The notes beneath the pieces are model-generated. The model searched no databases and was not told the origin of the DNA. It saw nothing but the letters and a program-made list of their open reading frames with translations. Source: Paenibacillus durus ATCC 35681 (GTDB taxonomy: Bacteria; Bacillota; Bacilli; Paenibacillales; Paenibacillaceae). Taken from it: a stretch of 64,000 bases of DNA. Both the position numbers and the translations under genes were made by a program. Positions 26,148-35,751 of this stretch are shown here, piece after piece. Each line of letters begins with the position of its first letter. The stretch's first letter is position 1. The DNA is taken from positions 3,348,001-3,412,000 of the forward strand of contig NZ_CP011114.1 of assembly GCF_000993825.1 (NCBI RefSeq), read 5' to 3'.

Positions 26148-28832
26148 TTAAAGTTTATGCCTAACCTGAATTCCCCCATGCCGTATCCGCATTTGGATCT
26201 CACCTTGCTGATCGGTACGATATACCAGCATGCCTCTGTCAATGAAGCGGGCCAAGACCTCGCCGCTTGGATGACCATACAGATTATTAGCACCTACAGA
26301 GACTACTGCGGCGGAAGGCTTCCAGTACTGCAGCCAAGCTGCTCCGTTTGAGGTTTTGCTGCCGTGGTGAGCGGCTTTCAGCACGTCGACGGCAGATGAG
26401 CCGGGGATTCCCTCCGCTTCGTTAGCCGCCGCTATCCTCTCCTCGGTCTTGCTGTCTATATCTCCTGTAAACAAGAAGCTCCTCCCGCTCATGTCCAGAC
26501 GAAATACGACGGATGCCGGATTCTGTTCTTCCAGAACCGGAACCGGAATTTCTTCTCCGTCCTGCTTCACCGGTTTGGGCGACAAAAAGGACAGCTTCGA
26601 AGAATCGTCCGGAGATAGCGCCATCCCCCGATGAACACCGTACAGCCTGACGCCGCGCTCCACTGCCGTCTTCATCAGCTTGACATATTCCTCCCGCTGC
26701 GCAAGCGTTCCGTTGAACAGCAGCGCCGAGACCGGGATTTCCTCCAGCACGGCCTGAAGACCGCCCGCATGGTCTTGATCCCCGTGTGACAAAATAACCG
26801 CGTCCAGCCGGTGTATGCCGCGCTTTTTGAGCAGAGGGACAAGCGTCTTGGCTCCAACTTCATAGGGACTGCGGCGGATGCGCCATTCTTCCCTTTTTCC
26901 AAAGCTCACTGTTCCTCCGCCATCTACCAGAATATGGGCGCCTCCAGGAGTGGTAATCAAGATGCTGTCGCCCTGCCCTACATCAAGAAAGCTGACGGAG
27001 CCTTCGGGCGACAGCCGCTCCGGGCGGTATCCCAGATACAGCAGCAATCCGAGCCCCCCGGCCAGCACCGCAGCGGCAATCCGGCAGCGAGTCAGCGTTC
27101 TTGTCCGCTGACGATCTCCCGGATGAGCAGCGCCGGACCGACGCGGCTTGGAATGCGGCCGCAGCCCTTCAAGCGGCCTTGTCTCATCATCCGCATACAG
27201 CGGCGCATGCCGCGTATCGGCGTGATGCTTCAAGACTCGCAGCAAGCCGTATAGCAGCACATAATACAATCCGATCCATAAAAGAGACGGCGAGCTCCAG
27301 ATCGTAATCCCCGCGTAACGGCCGGTCCACTCCACCGCGCCAAATGTGGCATCATTCATAATTTCAACGACATGGGCCAAAGCCCCTGCACAGGCAGGCC
27401 ACACCTTGCCGAGCAGAAGCGCGGCCGTCCCTGTGGGCAGCACGGCAAAGGTGATAAAGGGAACGAGCAGCAGATTGGCCGCAAACGACAGAGCGGCGAA
27501 CTGGTTGAAGTAGTAAATCGTCAGCGGAAACGATACAAGCTGCGCCACCAGCGTAACTGCTACCGCGCTTCCGAGTCTGCGGGACAGAAAGGAAACGAGC
27601 GGCGACGCCAGCGGGACATACACCATCAGTCCGGCCGTAACGAGGAAAGACAACTGAAAGCTGACGTTAAGCAAAAAGTACGGCTCCCATATCAGCATCA
27701 ACAGAGCGGACACGCTTAAAATATGCATGCCGTCCTTCAGCACTCCCATACGCGCCGCATATAAGGCGATCATGCTCATAAGTCCTGCCCGAACGACGGA
27801 AGGTCCTGCGCCGGAGAGAAGCACATACGCCGGGATGAGCAGCAGCGTCACCGTCAGCGCCGTCTCCTTGGTGAGCTTCATTCGTGTCAGAACGAACAGC
27901 AGAAAGCCCGCGTACACGGCGACATGCATCCCGGAAATAGCAAGAATGTGCGTAAGTCCGAGCCTGGAGAACTGCCGGTACATCTCCGGATCAAGCTCGT
28001 CCTGCATTCCGATAATGAGCCCCTTTAAATAGCCGGCGTCCTTCTCCCGGAACAGAGATTCCAGCTCCGCTCCCAGTTCCGCTCTGACCGCGTCGTTCCA
28101 GCGAAGAAGCTTCAGGAGGCTCCGGGCTTCCGGCGGCGCCGCTTCGACTTGCCCGGTCCCGGCAACTTTCAGCATCCAGTGAATATGCCGATTCCGCAAA
28201 TATTCGCGGTAATCGAACCCGCCAAAATTGCGGGCGCCCGAGGGAGACGCAAGGCTGCCGTTCAGCGCTATACGGTCTCCTCTTCTCCAAAAGGCTGCGG
28301 TAGCAATCTCCTGCTCGGCCTGCAGCTTCAGCTGCACGGCGATTTTCTCCCCATGTGCCGATTGGACAGCAGCCCCGGCGGTGGCGCTTGTTCCGCCATT
28401 ATGAAGCGAACCGGACTTGCTCTCTTTATCAGTCGGCAGAGAATCGCCCTCCGCGCCGGATGGCCGGATTGTCTCCAATTTAACCGTAAAATCAACCCGG
28501 TCCCCATCCCGTTCCACGGTTGATACGATTGTTCCTTCCGCATGTACCGCCAGTTCTTCCAGCCGTGCGGAAGGCAGTCCGAGCGCCTCTGGAAGGACGC
28601 TTTCATTGCGCAGATCATTCCATTCCCAGTACGCCCCGCCCACGGTAAGGGCCATCCACAGCAGGACCAGATGCTTCCGGCTCCACCTCCCTGGCAGGAT
28701 GGCGGCCGCAAACACCAGCGACGCTCCAGCCCAAGCTATGAACACCCTTTCTGTCGGCAGTATACTTGCGGCTCCATTTCCGATCACCCAGCAGATGACC
28801 AAGTAGAGCAGCGGTCTTCTTCTCATTAACAT
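26148..28832 (-). CDS. comEC: DNA internalisation competence protein ComEC/Rec2
   Basis: About 894 residues from the ATG at 28,832, behind GGAGAAGAAGGG. Four N-terminal hydrophobic segments are followed by an OB-like DUF4131 region, the Competence multi-helix domain (GMHVAVYAGFLLFV, ISGMHV), and a C-terminal metallo-beta-lactamase-like domain with SHGDQDHAGG and LKAAHHGSKTSNG. ComEC is the membrane channel that takes single-stranded DNA into the cytoplasm; the beta-lactamase-like part is thought to degrade one strand. It lies downstream of comEA and comEB, as in Bacillus, but behind two terminator-like hairpins. Confidence 0.95.
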   Translation of the reverse strand: MLMRRRPLLYLVICWVIGNGAASILPTERVFIAWAGASLVFAAAILPGRWSRKHLVLLWMALTVGGAYWEWNDLRNESVLPEALGLPSARLEELAVHAEGTIVSTVERDGDRVDFTVKLETIRPSGAEGDSLPTDKESKSGSLHNGGTSATAGAAVQSAHGEKIAVQLKLQAEQEIATAAFWRRGDRIALNGSLASPSGARNFGGFDYREYLRNRHIHWMLKVAGTGQVEAAPPEARSLLKLLRWNDAVRAELGAELESLFREKDAGYLKGLIIGMQDELDPEMYRQFSRLGLTHILAISGMHVAVYAGFLLFVLTRMKLTKETALTVTLLLIPAYVLLSGAGPSVVRAGLMSMIALYAARMGVLKDGMHILSVSALLMLIWEPYFLLNVSFQLSFLVTAGLMVYVPLASPLVSFLSRRLGSAVAVTLVAQLVSFPLTIYYFNQFAALSFAANLLLVPFITFAVLPTGTAALLLGKVWPACAGALAHVVEIMNDATFGAVEWTGRYAGITIWSSPSLLWIGLYYVLLYGLLRVLKHHADTRHAPLYADDETRPLEGLRPHSKPRRSGAAHPGDRQRTRTLTRCRIAAAVLAGGLGLLLYLGYRPERLSPEGSVSFLDVGQGDSILITTPGGAHILVDGGGTVSFGKREEWRIRRSPYEVGAKTLVPLLKKRGIHRLDAVILSHGDQDHAGGLQAVLEEIPVSALLFNGTLAQREEYVKLMKTAVERGVRLYGVHRGMALSPDDSSKLSFLSPKPVKQDGEEIPVPVLEEQNPASVVFRLDMSGRSFLFTGDIDSKTEERIAAANEAEGIPGSSAVDVLKAAHHGSKTSNGAAWLQYWKPSAAVVSVGANNLYGHPSGEVLARFIDRGMLVYRTDQQGEIQMRIRHGGIQVRHKL

Positions 28833-28845
28833 CCCTTCTTCTCCT

Positions 28846-28871
28846 GGAAAAATGCCGCCCCGCAAGGGGCG
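28846..28871 (-). promoter_or_regulatory. Terminator-like hairpin touching the comEC ribosome binding site
   Basis: On the minus strand CGCCCC, loop TTGC, GGGGCG (28871-28856), then GCATTTTTCC. The T-run ends next to AGGAG of comEC. A structure this close could stop transcription or hide the translation start. Confidence 0.55.
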
Positions 28872-28895
28872 AACCGCCATCAACCGCTAGCTCAA

Positions 28896-28943
28896 ATAAA
28901 AAAGAACCCCTGTTCACGCATAAATGCGCAGACAGAGGTTCTT
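28896..28943 (-). terminator. Strong terminator between comEB and comEC
   Basis: Minus-strand stem AAGAACCTCTGTCTGCGCAT with ATGCGTGAACAGGGGTTCTT and a short TT loop, then TTTTTTA. It falls in the comEB-comEC gap, so comEC is either read through it or has its own promoter between 28,896 and 28,832, for which I see no clear candidate. Confidence 0.8.
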
Positions 28944-28986
28944 CCTCCTCATTTGTTCCATGATACGCTAAAATAACGTTTCTGCT

Positions 28987-29505
28987 TTAACCCTGTACAT
29001 CCAGAACCGTTTCACGAGGAGGCTCATATCCTTCCAGCCGGCGAAACTGGATGCCTTTGGATGCCATCATCAACCGGACCTTTTCTGTGTCCTTCGGATA
29101 GCTCCGGTGATAGACAATCTCGGCGACGCCGCTGTTGGCGAGCATATTCGCGCAGGTCCAGCAGGGTTCGTCGGTTACATATACGGTGCTGCCTTCCCGG
29201 TCAATTCGGTCCGTAAAAAGCAGCAGATTCTGCTCTGCATGAATCGTGCGGATGCAGCGCTGCTTCTTAACCATCGTCTCCGCCCCGTCCACAACCTCCA
29301 GCTCATACTGCTCGGAGATCATGCAGCCCGCTTCAGAGCAATCCGGCACCCCCATCGGAGCGCCATTATAGGCGGTGCCGAGCAGCTTCTTGCCCTGGAC
29401 AAGCACAGCGCCGACGTGACGGCGCGGACAGCGCGAACGGGTCGAGACCATAAAGGCGATGTCCATAAAATACGTATCCCAATCTTTGCGATAGGCAATG
29501 GTCAT
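28987..29505 (-). CDS. comEB: ComE operon protein 2, dCMP deaminase family
   Basis: 172 residues of the zinc-dependent deoxycytidylate deaminase fold. The zinc and proton-shuttle motif is IHAEQN (His-Ala-Glu), and the two zinc cysteines are in PCWTCANM. An extra zinc site common in dCMP deaminases is suggested by CSEAGC. The enzyme makes dUMP from dCMP and supplies thymidylate synthesis; in competence loci it is known as ComEB and is not needed for DNA uptake. It lies between comEA and comEC. A strong terminator follows it. Confidence 0.9.
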   Translation of the reverse strand: MTIAYRKDWDTYFMDIAFMVSTRSRCPRRHVGAVLVQGKKLLGTAYNGAPMGVPDCSEAGCMISEQYELEVVDGAETMVKKQRCIRTIHAEQNLLLFTDRIDREGSTVYVTDEPCWTCANMLANSGVAEIVYHRSYPKDTEKVRLMMASKGIQFRRLEGYEPPRETVLDVQG

Positions 29506-29637
29506 GATCGTTCCCCATTCTCTCCAAAATCGTTGTTAACTATTGTAGCATATCCTCGCGACCGGGCAATATAACAACTATCAACTGGCTCCCTGCCGCA
29601 GCTTCCGCTAATACTGCCAAGTATAATGCTTGTTTTA

Positions 29638-30273
29638 TCAAAATAAAACATAGGGCCTCAGCTTCTCCAGCATCTTCGGACCGATTCCTTTTACTTTTCC
29701 CAAGTCGGAAGCGCTGCGGAACGCCCCATGCAGATTGCGGTAATCGAGAATCGCCTGCGCTTTCTTTTCGCCGATGCCGGGCAAGGCGGTCAATTCGGAG
29801 ATTCCCGCCGTGTTGACATTGACCTTCCCCTCCTCCGGAGGCGGAGCACCAGCCGCCGGGGCCCGGGAAGCGCCAGCTTGATCTTTGAAGCTATCCTTTG
29901 TCACCGGGCTGCCGCTTTGCTTAGACTCGTCTGCGGCCGCATTTCCCGCGCCATCTCCATCCGGGCCGGCCGCCGCTTTAGCGGTCTCCCGCGAGACGGC
30001 AGCTTCAGAGCCTCCGCTTTTTCGGATGGAGCTGCCCTCCGCTTCCGCTGCTTCTGTTATTTTATCCGGCTCACGAGCAGCCTCGTTTCGGCGATCTTGC
30101 GCAGGGCTGCCGCCCGCAGCCGCCGTCTGCCCGCTTTCAACCGCCTTTGCCATCTGAACGTTCAACGTTTCCCATCCGGCGATTCCTTGCTTATCCCCGT
30201 TTCCGGCGGTCCAGATTAAGCCGCCTCCGATTAACGCTGCGGCAATCGCGCCAATTACACTTATCTTGTTCAT
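29638..30273 (-). CDS. comEA: Competence DNA receptor ComEA
   Basis: 211 residues. One membrane anchor (SVIGAIAAALIGGGLIW) is followed by an unusually long low-complexity linker rich in Ala, Gly, Ser and Glu (about 40-145), and then a helix-hairpin-helix DNA-binding domain: KVNVNTAGISELTALPGIGE, KKAQAILDYR and KVKGIGPKMLEKLRPYV. The SLBB-like domain between anchor and HhH in Bacillus ComEA is not recognisable here. ComEA binds double-stranded DNA at the outer membrane face and passes it to ComEC. AAAGGAG precedes the ATG at a good distance. Confidence 0.9.
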   Translation of the reverse strand: MNKISVIGAIAAALIGGGLIWTAGNGDKQGIAGWETLNVQMAKAVESGQTAAAGGSPAQDRRNEAAREPDKITEAAEAEGSSIRKSGGSEAAVSRETAKAAAGPDGDGAGNAAADESKQSGSPVTKDSFKDQAGASRAPAAGAPPPEEGKVNVNTAGISELTALPGIGEKKAQAILDYRNLHGAFRSASDLGKVKGIGPKMLEKLRPYVLF

Positions 30274-30422
30274 GCCGGCTTCTCCTTTATCTATAATTTT
30301 CCAATTTATCTGAGCCTATTTTCCGTACATCACCTAAAATCAGTCATGTGGTCATGCCTGTAACGCATACATATAACGAAGAGCATTACTGTAAGAGCAA
30401 GCGCGAAAGGAGGAACCACAGG

Positions 30423-31265
30423 ATGAAAGTGGGTTTTATCGGAACGGGCAGCATGGGCGGCCTGTTGATCGACGCCTTTCTTTCTTCCGGGGGGCTTTTG
30501 GCCGGCGACGTGATTGCGAGTAACCGCAGTCCGCAGAAGCTGGCCCGTCTCGCGCAGCTTCACCCCGGAATTACGCTGGCGGGCAGCAATAGTGAGACTG
30601 CGTCCCGCAGCGATATTTTATTCTTATGCGTCAAGCCGATGGAGTTTAAAGCGCTGACCGATGAAATCGGCCATTGTCTCCACAGCGAACAGATCGTCGT
30701 GTCCATTACAAGTCCGGTTCAAATTCACCACCTGGAGAGCGCCCTGCCGTCTAAAATCGCCAAGATCATTCCCAGCATTACGCACAGTGTATACAGCGGA
30801 ACCTCTCTCTGCGTACTTGGCAGCCGGCTGGGGGCCGATGACAGAGCGAAGCTGCTCAAGCTGATGTCCCATATAGGCATTCCGGTGGAAATATATGAGC
30901 ATCATACCCGCATCTCCTCCGATTTTTCCAGCTGCGGCCCGGCTTTCCTGAGCTATTTTATCGAACGATGGATTGAAGCTGCCGCCGAAGCGACCGGGAT
31001 CGACCGTACACTTGCAGGAAAGCTGGCGGGCGAGATGCTTCTTGGGACGGGAAAGCTGCTCACCGAAGGCGAATTTACGCCGCAGCAGCTGCAGGACCGT
31101 GTCGCGGTCCCCGGCGGCATTACCGCCGAAGCGCTGAATCATCTGCGCTGCAGCCTGGACGGGGTATTCGAACGGCTGATCGATACGACGCACAAGAAAT
31201 ACGACGAGGATGTGGCCAAAATCGATTCGCTGTTCGGTCGGGACGGGATTCATCAAAACAAATGA
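30423..31265 (+). CDS. comER: Late competence protein ComER, pyrroline-5-carboxylate reductase-like
   Basis: 280 residues, start at the ATG at 30,423 with AAAGGAGG upstream. The N-terminus KVGFIGTGSMG is the NAD(P)-binding Rossmann loop of ProC-type reductases; a C-terminal helical dimerisation domain with VPGGITAEALNHL follows. ComER is encoded divergently from the comE operon, as in Bacillus subtilis, where it is not required for competence. Whether it is a true P5C reductase is not known; sequence context argues for the comER paralogue rather than proC. Confidence 0.85.
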   Translation: MKVGFIGTGSMGGLLIDAFLSSGGLLAGDVIASNRSPQKLARLAQLHPGITLAGSNSETASRSDILFLCVKPMEFKALTDEIGHCLHSEQIVVSITSPVQIHHLESALPSKIAKIIPSITHSVYSGTSLCVLGSRLGADDRAKLLKLMSHIGIPVEIYEHHTRISSDFSSCGPAFLSYFIERWIEAAAEATGIDRTLAGKLAGEMLLGTGKLLTEGEFTPQQLQDRVAVPGGITAEALNHLRCSLDGVFERLIDTTHKKYDEDVAKIDSLFGRDGIHQNK

Positions 31266-31339
31266 GAGGCCGCCCAGCGAAAATGCCCGCCTCTTGCGGT
31301 AAGGACTTGACCGGGATATCCCGTCGTAACACCCGCGAA

Positions 31340-31383
31340 GACGCAAAAACCCCGCAGCAGGATACACTCCCGCCGCGGGGTTT
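31340..31383. terminator. Terminator between comER and leuS
   Basis: AAACCCCGC (31347-31355) pairs with GCGGGGTTT (31375-31383); T-rich tracts lie at both sides, so it can serve the convergent comER and leuS transcripts. Confidence 0.75.
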
Positions 31384-31394
31384 GGCGTTCTTCG

Positions 31395-33842
31395 CTAACC
31401 CGCTACGATATTGACCAGCTTGCCCGGAACCGCAATGACTTTGCGGACGGTCTTGCCTTCTATTGCCGCGCTCACATTCGGAAGAGCCAGCGCGTGCGCC
31501 TGCATCTCCTCTTGTCCCATACCCTGCGGGATCAGGCTGCGCTGAACGATTTTGCCGTTCACCTGAACCACGATTTCCACCTCGGCGTCCACAGTCAGCG
31601 CCTCGTCGTAAGCCGGCCACTCCACATAAGTGATGGTGCCTTCGTGTCCGAGCATCTGCCACATTTCTTCGGCAAGATGGGGAGCAAGCGGCGACAGCAT
31701 CTGCGTGAAATTCTCCATCGCCCGGCGCGGCAGCGTCTCCTGCTTGTAGGCGTCGTTGATAAAGATCATCAGCTGGCTGATCGCCGTATTAAAGCGCAGA
31801 TTCTCAAGATCATCGGTCACTTTCTTGATCGTCTTATGCCAGGTGCGCTTGAATTCTTCGGTGCCGCCGTCCTCTGTAATTTTGGCGCTCAGGCTGCCGT
31901 CTTCGCTTACGAACAGGCGCCATACGCGCGAGAGGAAGCGGTGAATGCCTTCCACGCCGTTCGCGCTCCACGGCTTGGTCGCTTCCAGCGGACCCATGAA
32001 CATTTCGTACACGCGCAGCGTGTCCGCGCCGAATTCGCCTACAATCTCATCCGGATTGATGACATTGCCGCGCGATTTACTCATCTTCTCGTTGTTGGTG
32101 CCGAGAATCATGCCCTGGTTGACCAGCTTGTAGAACGGCTCCTTCGTGTTTACAACGCCAAGATCATACAGCACCTTATGCCAGAAGCGGGCATACAGCA
32201 GATGAAGCACCGCATGCTCGGCGCCGCCGATATACAGATCGACCGGCAGCCATTCCTTCTGCTTCTCGGGAGAACACAGCTCCTTGTCGTTACGCGGATC
32301 AATGTAACGCAGGTAGTACCAGCAGCTGCCGGCCCACTGCGGCATTGTGTTCGTCTCGCGGCGGGCTTTCATCCCGGTCTCCGGATCGACCGTCTCGACC
32401 CAGTCCGTCACGTTAGCCAGCGGCGATTCGCCCGTGCCCGAAGGCTTGATCGCGTCCACGTCCGGCAGCAAGAGCGGAAGCTGGTCTTCCGGGACCGTCT
32501 TCATCGTGCCGTCTTCCAGATGGAGAATCGGGATCGGCTCGCCCCAATAGCGCTGGCGGCTGAACAGCCAATCGCGCAGGCGGTAGGTGACCTTGCCCTT
32601 GCCGAATCCTTTTTCCTCAAGCCAGGAGATCATGGCGGCGATGGCCGCCGTATTGTCCAGCCCGTTCAGGAAATCGGAATTGACATGCGGGCCGTCGCCG
32701 GCGTAGGCTTCCTCGTCGACATTGCCCCCTTGGACAACCTCGATGATATGGAGTCCGAACTGCTTGGCGAACTCCCAGTCGCGGGTGTCATGTCCGGGAA
32801 CGGCCATGATCGCCCCAGTTCCGTACCCGGCCAGGACGTAGTCCGCGATCCAGATCGGCAGTTTGGCGCCGTTTACCGGATTGACCGCATAAGCGCCGGT
32901 AAACACGCCGGTCTTCTCCTTCGCAAGATCGGTCCGTTCCAAATCGCTCTTGCGCGCAGCCAGTGTCTGATATTCCTCCACGGCCAAGCGCTGGGCGTCT
33001 GTCGTAATCGACGCCACTAGCTCGTGCTCGGGCGCGAGCACGCAATAGCTTGCCCCGAACAGGGTATCGGGCCGGGTTGTAAATACGGTCAGATTAGCCT
33101 CATGACCGTCGATGCCGAAGGTAACTTCGGCGCCCTTCGATTTGCCGATCCAGTTGCGCTGCATGTCCTTGATACTCTCGGACCAGTCCAGCTCTTCCAG
33201 ATCTTCCAGAAGACGCTCGGCGTATTCGGTAATCTTCAGAATCCACTGGCGCATCGGTCTGCGGATGACGGGATGTCCTCCGCGCTCGCTTTTGCCGTCG
33301 ATGACTTCTTCGTTGGACAGTACGGTGCCAAGCGCCTCACACCAATTCACCGGCACTTCAGCGACGTAAGCCAAGCCGCGCTTGTACAGCTGGATGAAGA
33401 TCCACTGCGTCCATTTATAGTATTCGGGGTCCGTCGTACTGATCTCGCGGTCCCAGTCATAGGAGAAGCCCAGCGATTTGATCTGGCGGCGGAAATTATT
33501 GACGTTCTTGATCGTGATATCACGCGGATGTTGCCCCGTATCCAGCGCATGCTGCTCGGCAGGCAGACCGAAGGCATCCCAGCCCATCGGGTGAAGCACA
33601 TTATATCCGCGCATCCGCTTGTAGCGGGAGACGATATCCGTCGCCGTATAGCCTTCCGGATGGCCTACATGCAGCCCGGCTCCCGAAGGGTACGGGAACA
33701 TGTCGAGCGCGTAAAATTTCGGCTTGCCCGCTTCCTCACCGGTCTTGAAGGTATGATTTTCTTCCCAATACTTCTGCCATTTCGGTTCCAGTACCTGCGC
33801 CCGGTAACCTTGTGCGGTTGTATTTCCCTTGCTGTCGCTCAT
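31395..33842 (-). CDS. leuS: Leucyl-tRNA synthetase
   Basis: 815 residues, the usual bacterial length. The class I signature is [13 protein letters not shown] (HIGH-type HVGH) and the KMSKS loop reads [10 protein letters not shown]. The editing (CP1) domain with [12 protein letters not shown] lies between them and the anticodon-binding part follows. The enzyme charges tRNA-Leu and edits mischarged isoleucine and other errors. Its start ATG at 33,842 has AGGAGG upstream. It is controlled by a T-box leader just before it. Confidence 0.97.
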   Translation of the reverse strand: MSDSKGNTTAQGYRAQVLEPKWQKYWEENHTFKTGEEAGKPKFYALDMFPYPSGAGLHVGHPEGYTATDIVSRYKRMRGYNVLHPMGWDAFGLPAEQHALDTGQHPRDITIKNVNNFRRQIKSLGFSYDWDREISTTDPEYYKWTQWIFIQLYKRGLAYVAEVPVNWCEALGTVLSNEEVIDGKSERGGHPVIRRPMRQWILKITEYAERLLEDLEELDWSESIKDMQRNWIGKSKGAEVTFGIDGHEANLTVFTTRPDTLFGASYCVLAPEHELVASITTDAQRLAVEEYQTLAARKSDLERTDLAKEKTGVFTGAYAVNPVNGAKLPIWIADYVLAGYGTGAIMAVPGHDTRDWEFAKQFGLHIIEVVQGGNVDEEAYAGDGPHVNSDFLNGLDNTAAIAAMISWLEEKGFGKGKVTYRLRDWLFSRQRYWGEPIPILHLEDGTMKTVPEDQLPLLLPDVDAIKPSGTGESPLANVTDWVETVDPETGMKARRETNTMPQWAGSCWYYLRYIDPRNDKELCSPEKQKEWLPVDLYIGGAEHAVLHLLYARFWHKVLYDLGVVNTKEPFYKLVNQGMILGTNNEKMSKSRGNVINPDEIVGEFGADTLRVYEMFMGPLEATKPWSANGVEGIHRFLSRVWRLFVSEDGSLSAKITEDGGTEEFKRTWHKTIKKVTDDLENLRFNTAISQLMIFINDAYKQETLPRRAMENFTQMLSPLAPHLAEEMWQMLGHEGTITYVEWPAYDEALTVDAEVEIVVQVNGKIVQRSLIPQGMGQEEMQAHALALPNVSAAIEGKTVRKVIAVPGKLVNIVAG

Positions 33843-33873
33843 TTCCTATTCCTCCTTGAATTGCTGCAAACCT

Positions 33874-34209
33874 CCAAAAAAGCCTCCCATCCATAGCGTA
33901 AAAACGCTAGGGACGAGAGGCTGAATTCCCGTGGTACCACCCTAGTTAGCAGGCGGACATTCTTTGCCCGGCCTTGCTCACTCTACACCCTGTAACGGGG
34001 GCGGGCCGACGGCGGTTAACGCTTGGACTCATCTTCGGTTAAAAGAGAACTGCTCTTGCGGTCCGAAAGACGCCCAGCGGCTTGCGCCGTTTCTCCGAGG
34101 CGAGTTCATTTCGCTGTCGTCAACCGGCTCTCACCAACAACACCGGCTCTCTGCATGACGCATCCGAAATTAATGCTCCTCATCCTTGAATCATTTGAAG
34201 TTCATTTTC
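33874..34209 (-). promoter_or_regulatory. T-box leader of leuS
   Basis: The conserved T-box, AGGGTGGTACCACGGG on the minus strand (33943-33928), is followed by a terminator stem (33,922-33,881; inner TAGCGT/ACGCTA) and a T-run (33,881-33,874). Upstream is the 240-nt stem I/II/III region. The likely specifier codon is CTC (Leu) at 34,104-34,102, in ATGAACTCGCC. Uncharged tRNA-Leu would pair with it and the T-box bulge and lock the antiterminator. Confidence 0.9.
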
Positions 34210-34215
34210 CACAAC

Positions 34216-34245
34216 ATTATATACAATACCGGCCTCCTCAGTCAA
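34216..34245 (-). promoter_or_regulatory. leuS leader promoter
   Basis: Minus-strand TTGACT (34245-34240), 18 bp, TATAAT (34221-34216). Transcription should start near 34,209, at the 5' edge of the T-box leader, overlapping the 3' end of the next gene only slightly. Confidence 0.75.
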
Positions 34246-34256
34246 TGCGCATTCTG

Positions 34257-35324
34257 TCATACCGGTTTTCGCTTCATATAATAGGTGATCACATGCTGAA
34301 GGACAACCTTTCCCGCCGCGAAGCAGGGTACTGCCAGAATCAGTCCGACAATACCGGCAAGCTCGCCGCCTACCAAGAGCGCAAAAATAATGAGCAGCGG
34401 ATGCAGATGCAGCGTCCGGCCGACAACCTGCGGCGAAATCACATTGCCCTCCAGCATTTGGCATATCGTGTTCACCACAACGACAAGCATCACCAGCCGG
34501 AACGATATGGTCGACGCCATCACAATCGCGGGAGCCGCGCCGAGAAAAGGACCCAAATATGGAACGAGTTCAAATATGGCCACTACGCTCGCGAACAGCA
34601 GCGCATACGGCATTCCGATTAACGCGTAGCCGATATAAGCGAGTATGCCGAGAATCAGACTGACCAGGAACTGGCCGCGGATGTAATTGCCGAGCGCATC
34701 ATCGATATCTTTTAACATCGTCACAATGGATTTGCGGCGGGAGCGCGGGAGACAGGACACAAGCATCCGTTCAAACACATCGAAATCTTTTAAAATATAG
34801 AACACCAAAAATGGAACGATAAAAGCGTCGAACAGCACGCCGATCGTGGTGCCGATATGGTCCAGAAAATGCGAAATTCCTGCGGCAAGCCGGTTCTCCA
34901 ATTGGAAAAACCAGTTGTTAAGTCCCATTTCCACTCCGGGCGGGATCAGACGGGTATTCATGCTGTGCATCAGCCCCTGCGCTCTCAGCGTCATCTCCGG
35001 CAAATGCTCGTTAAGCTCCTCGAGCTGCTTAATCAGCATCGGAACGAGGTTGACGGCAATGACGGCAATCGTGGTCAAAAATACGGCATAAATCAGTAGA
35101 ACGGCTGCTCCACGGGGCACTTTGCGGCCGGCCAGCATACTGACCACCGGGTTAAGCACGTACGATATGATCATAGCGGCCAAGAAAGGGGCCAGCACCG
35201 CTTTCAAAAAGCTGAATATATGCTGCAGCATCGGATGAAGCAGCCAGACGAAATACAAAATGATCAGAGCCAGAAGCACCCCGACCATCCAGCGAAACCA
35301 TTTATTCCCGGACCATTGCTCCAT
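34257..35324 (-). CDS. AI-2E family transporter (YtvI/PerM-like membrane protein)
   Basis: 355 residues with seven or eight membrane helices. The start at 35,324 is set by GCAGGAGG. The family pattern is intact: LAPFLAAMIISYVLNPVV near the N-terminus, a large polar segment (residues about 100-200), and GMPYALLFASVVAIFELVPY with GPFLGAAPAIVM near the C-terminus. Members include proposed autoinducer-2 exporters and sodium-proton antiporters of the UPF0118 family; the substrate here is not known. A terminator lies between it and the upstream zinc-ribbon gene, so it has its own promoter. Confidence 0.85.
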   Translation of the reverse strand: MEQWSGNKWFRWMVGVLLALIILYFVWLLHPMLQHIFSFLKAVLAPFLAAMIISYVLNPVVSMLAGRKVPRGAAVLLIYAVFLTTIAVIAVNLVPMLIKQLEELNEHLPEMTLRAQGLMHSMNTRLIPPGVEMGLNNWFFQLENRLAAGISHFLDHIGTTIGVLFDAFIVPFLVFYILKDFDVFERMLVSCLPRSRRKSIVTMLKDIDDALGNYIRGQFLVSLILGILAYIGYALIGMPYALLFASVVAIFELVPYLGPFLGAAPAIVMASTISFRLVMLVVVVNTICQMLEGNVISPQVVGRTLHLHPLLIIFALLVGGELAGIVGLILAVPCFAAGKVVLQHVITYYMKRKPV

Positions 35325-35426
35325 GGCGTTACCTCCTGCGGCAAACTGGACTAGCTTGTTAAATAAGTATATGTCTGTCCGCCGCAAAATAACCGCCGTT
35401 TCGGAAACCTGCATCATAACCTATTT

Positions 35427-35482
35427 AAATAAAAACGCCCAACATCCCTGCCGCAGTACCCGCAGCAAGGAGATTGGACGCC
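35427..35482 (-). terminator. Terminator of the zinc-ribbon gene
   Basis: Minus strand: ACGTCCAATCT-like arm CGTCCAA (35480-35474) pairs with TTGGGCG (35442-35436), with CTTGCTGC/GCGGCAGG inside, followed by TTTTTATTTA. It ends the iscS/PRC/zinc-ribbon transcript before the AI-2E gene. Confidence 0.65.
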
Positions 35483-35529
35483 GATTAATCTTATGTAACC
35501 GCTTCTTGAGACAAGCGTTTAAGCCTGCC

Positions 35530-35739
35530 TCAGGAAGTGGCGTGAATGTGCGGGAACTCCTGCGCTATCTCTTCTCCGAAGAACAGATCGTCCAGTGAAC
35601 TGAGCGTGCCGTCTTCTTCAACCTGATAAACCGACATTTTCTCGCCGTTGACTGTCAGTTCAATGAAACATCCCCAGCAATAAAATTGATGGGAACCAAT
35701 CTTACCGATATCCTTGGACCCGCAATTTGGACACTTCAT
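35530..35739 (-). CDS. Small zinc-ribbon protein
   Basis: 69 residues with two Cys pairs, MKCPNCGS at the start and YCWGCFIEL after about 15 residues, the classical four-cysteine zinc ribbon. The rest is acidic (EEDGTLSSLDDLFFGEEI). AGGTGG precedes the ATG. Its stop and the terminator lie close. It is next to the PRC-barrel gene, 12 bp apart, and probably in one operon with it and the cysteine desulfurase. I do not know a function; zinc ribbons of this size often bind nucleic acid or protein. Confidence 0.7.
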   Translation of the reverse strand: MKCPNCGSKDIGKIGSHQFYCWGCFIELTVNGEKMSVYQVEEDGTLSSLDDLFFGEEIAQEFPHIHATS

Positions 35740-35751
35740 ACATCATTCCAC

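Noticed and set aside
31494..33020. 508-codon open frame opposite leuS, and similar long frames opposite aspS, hisS and relA
   Set aside because: Antisense shadows of synthetase and relA genes with no protein features of their own.
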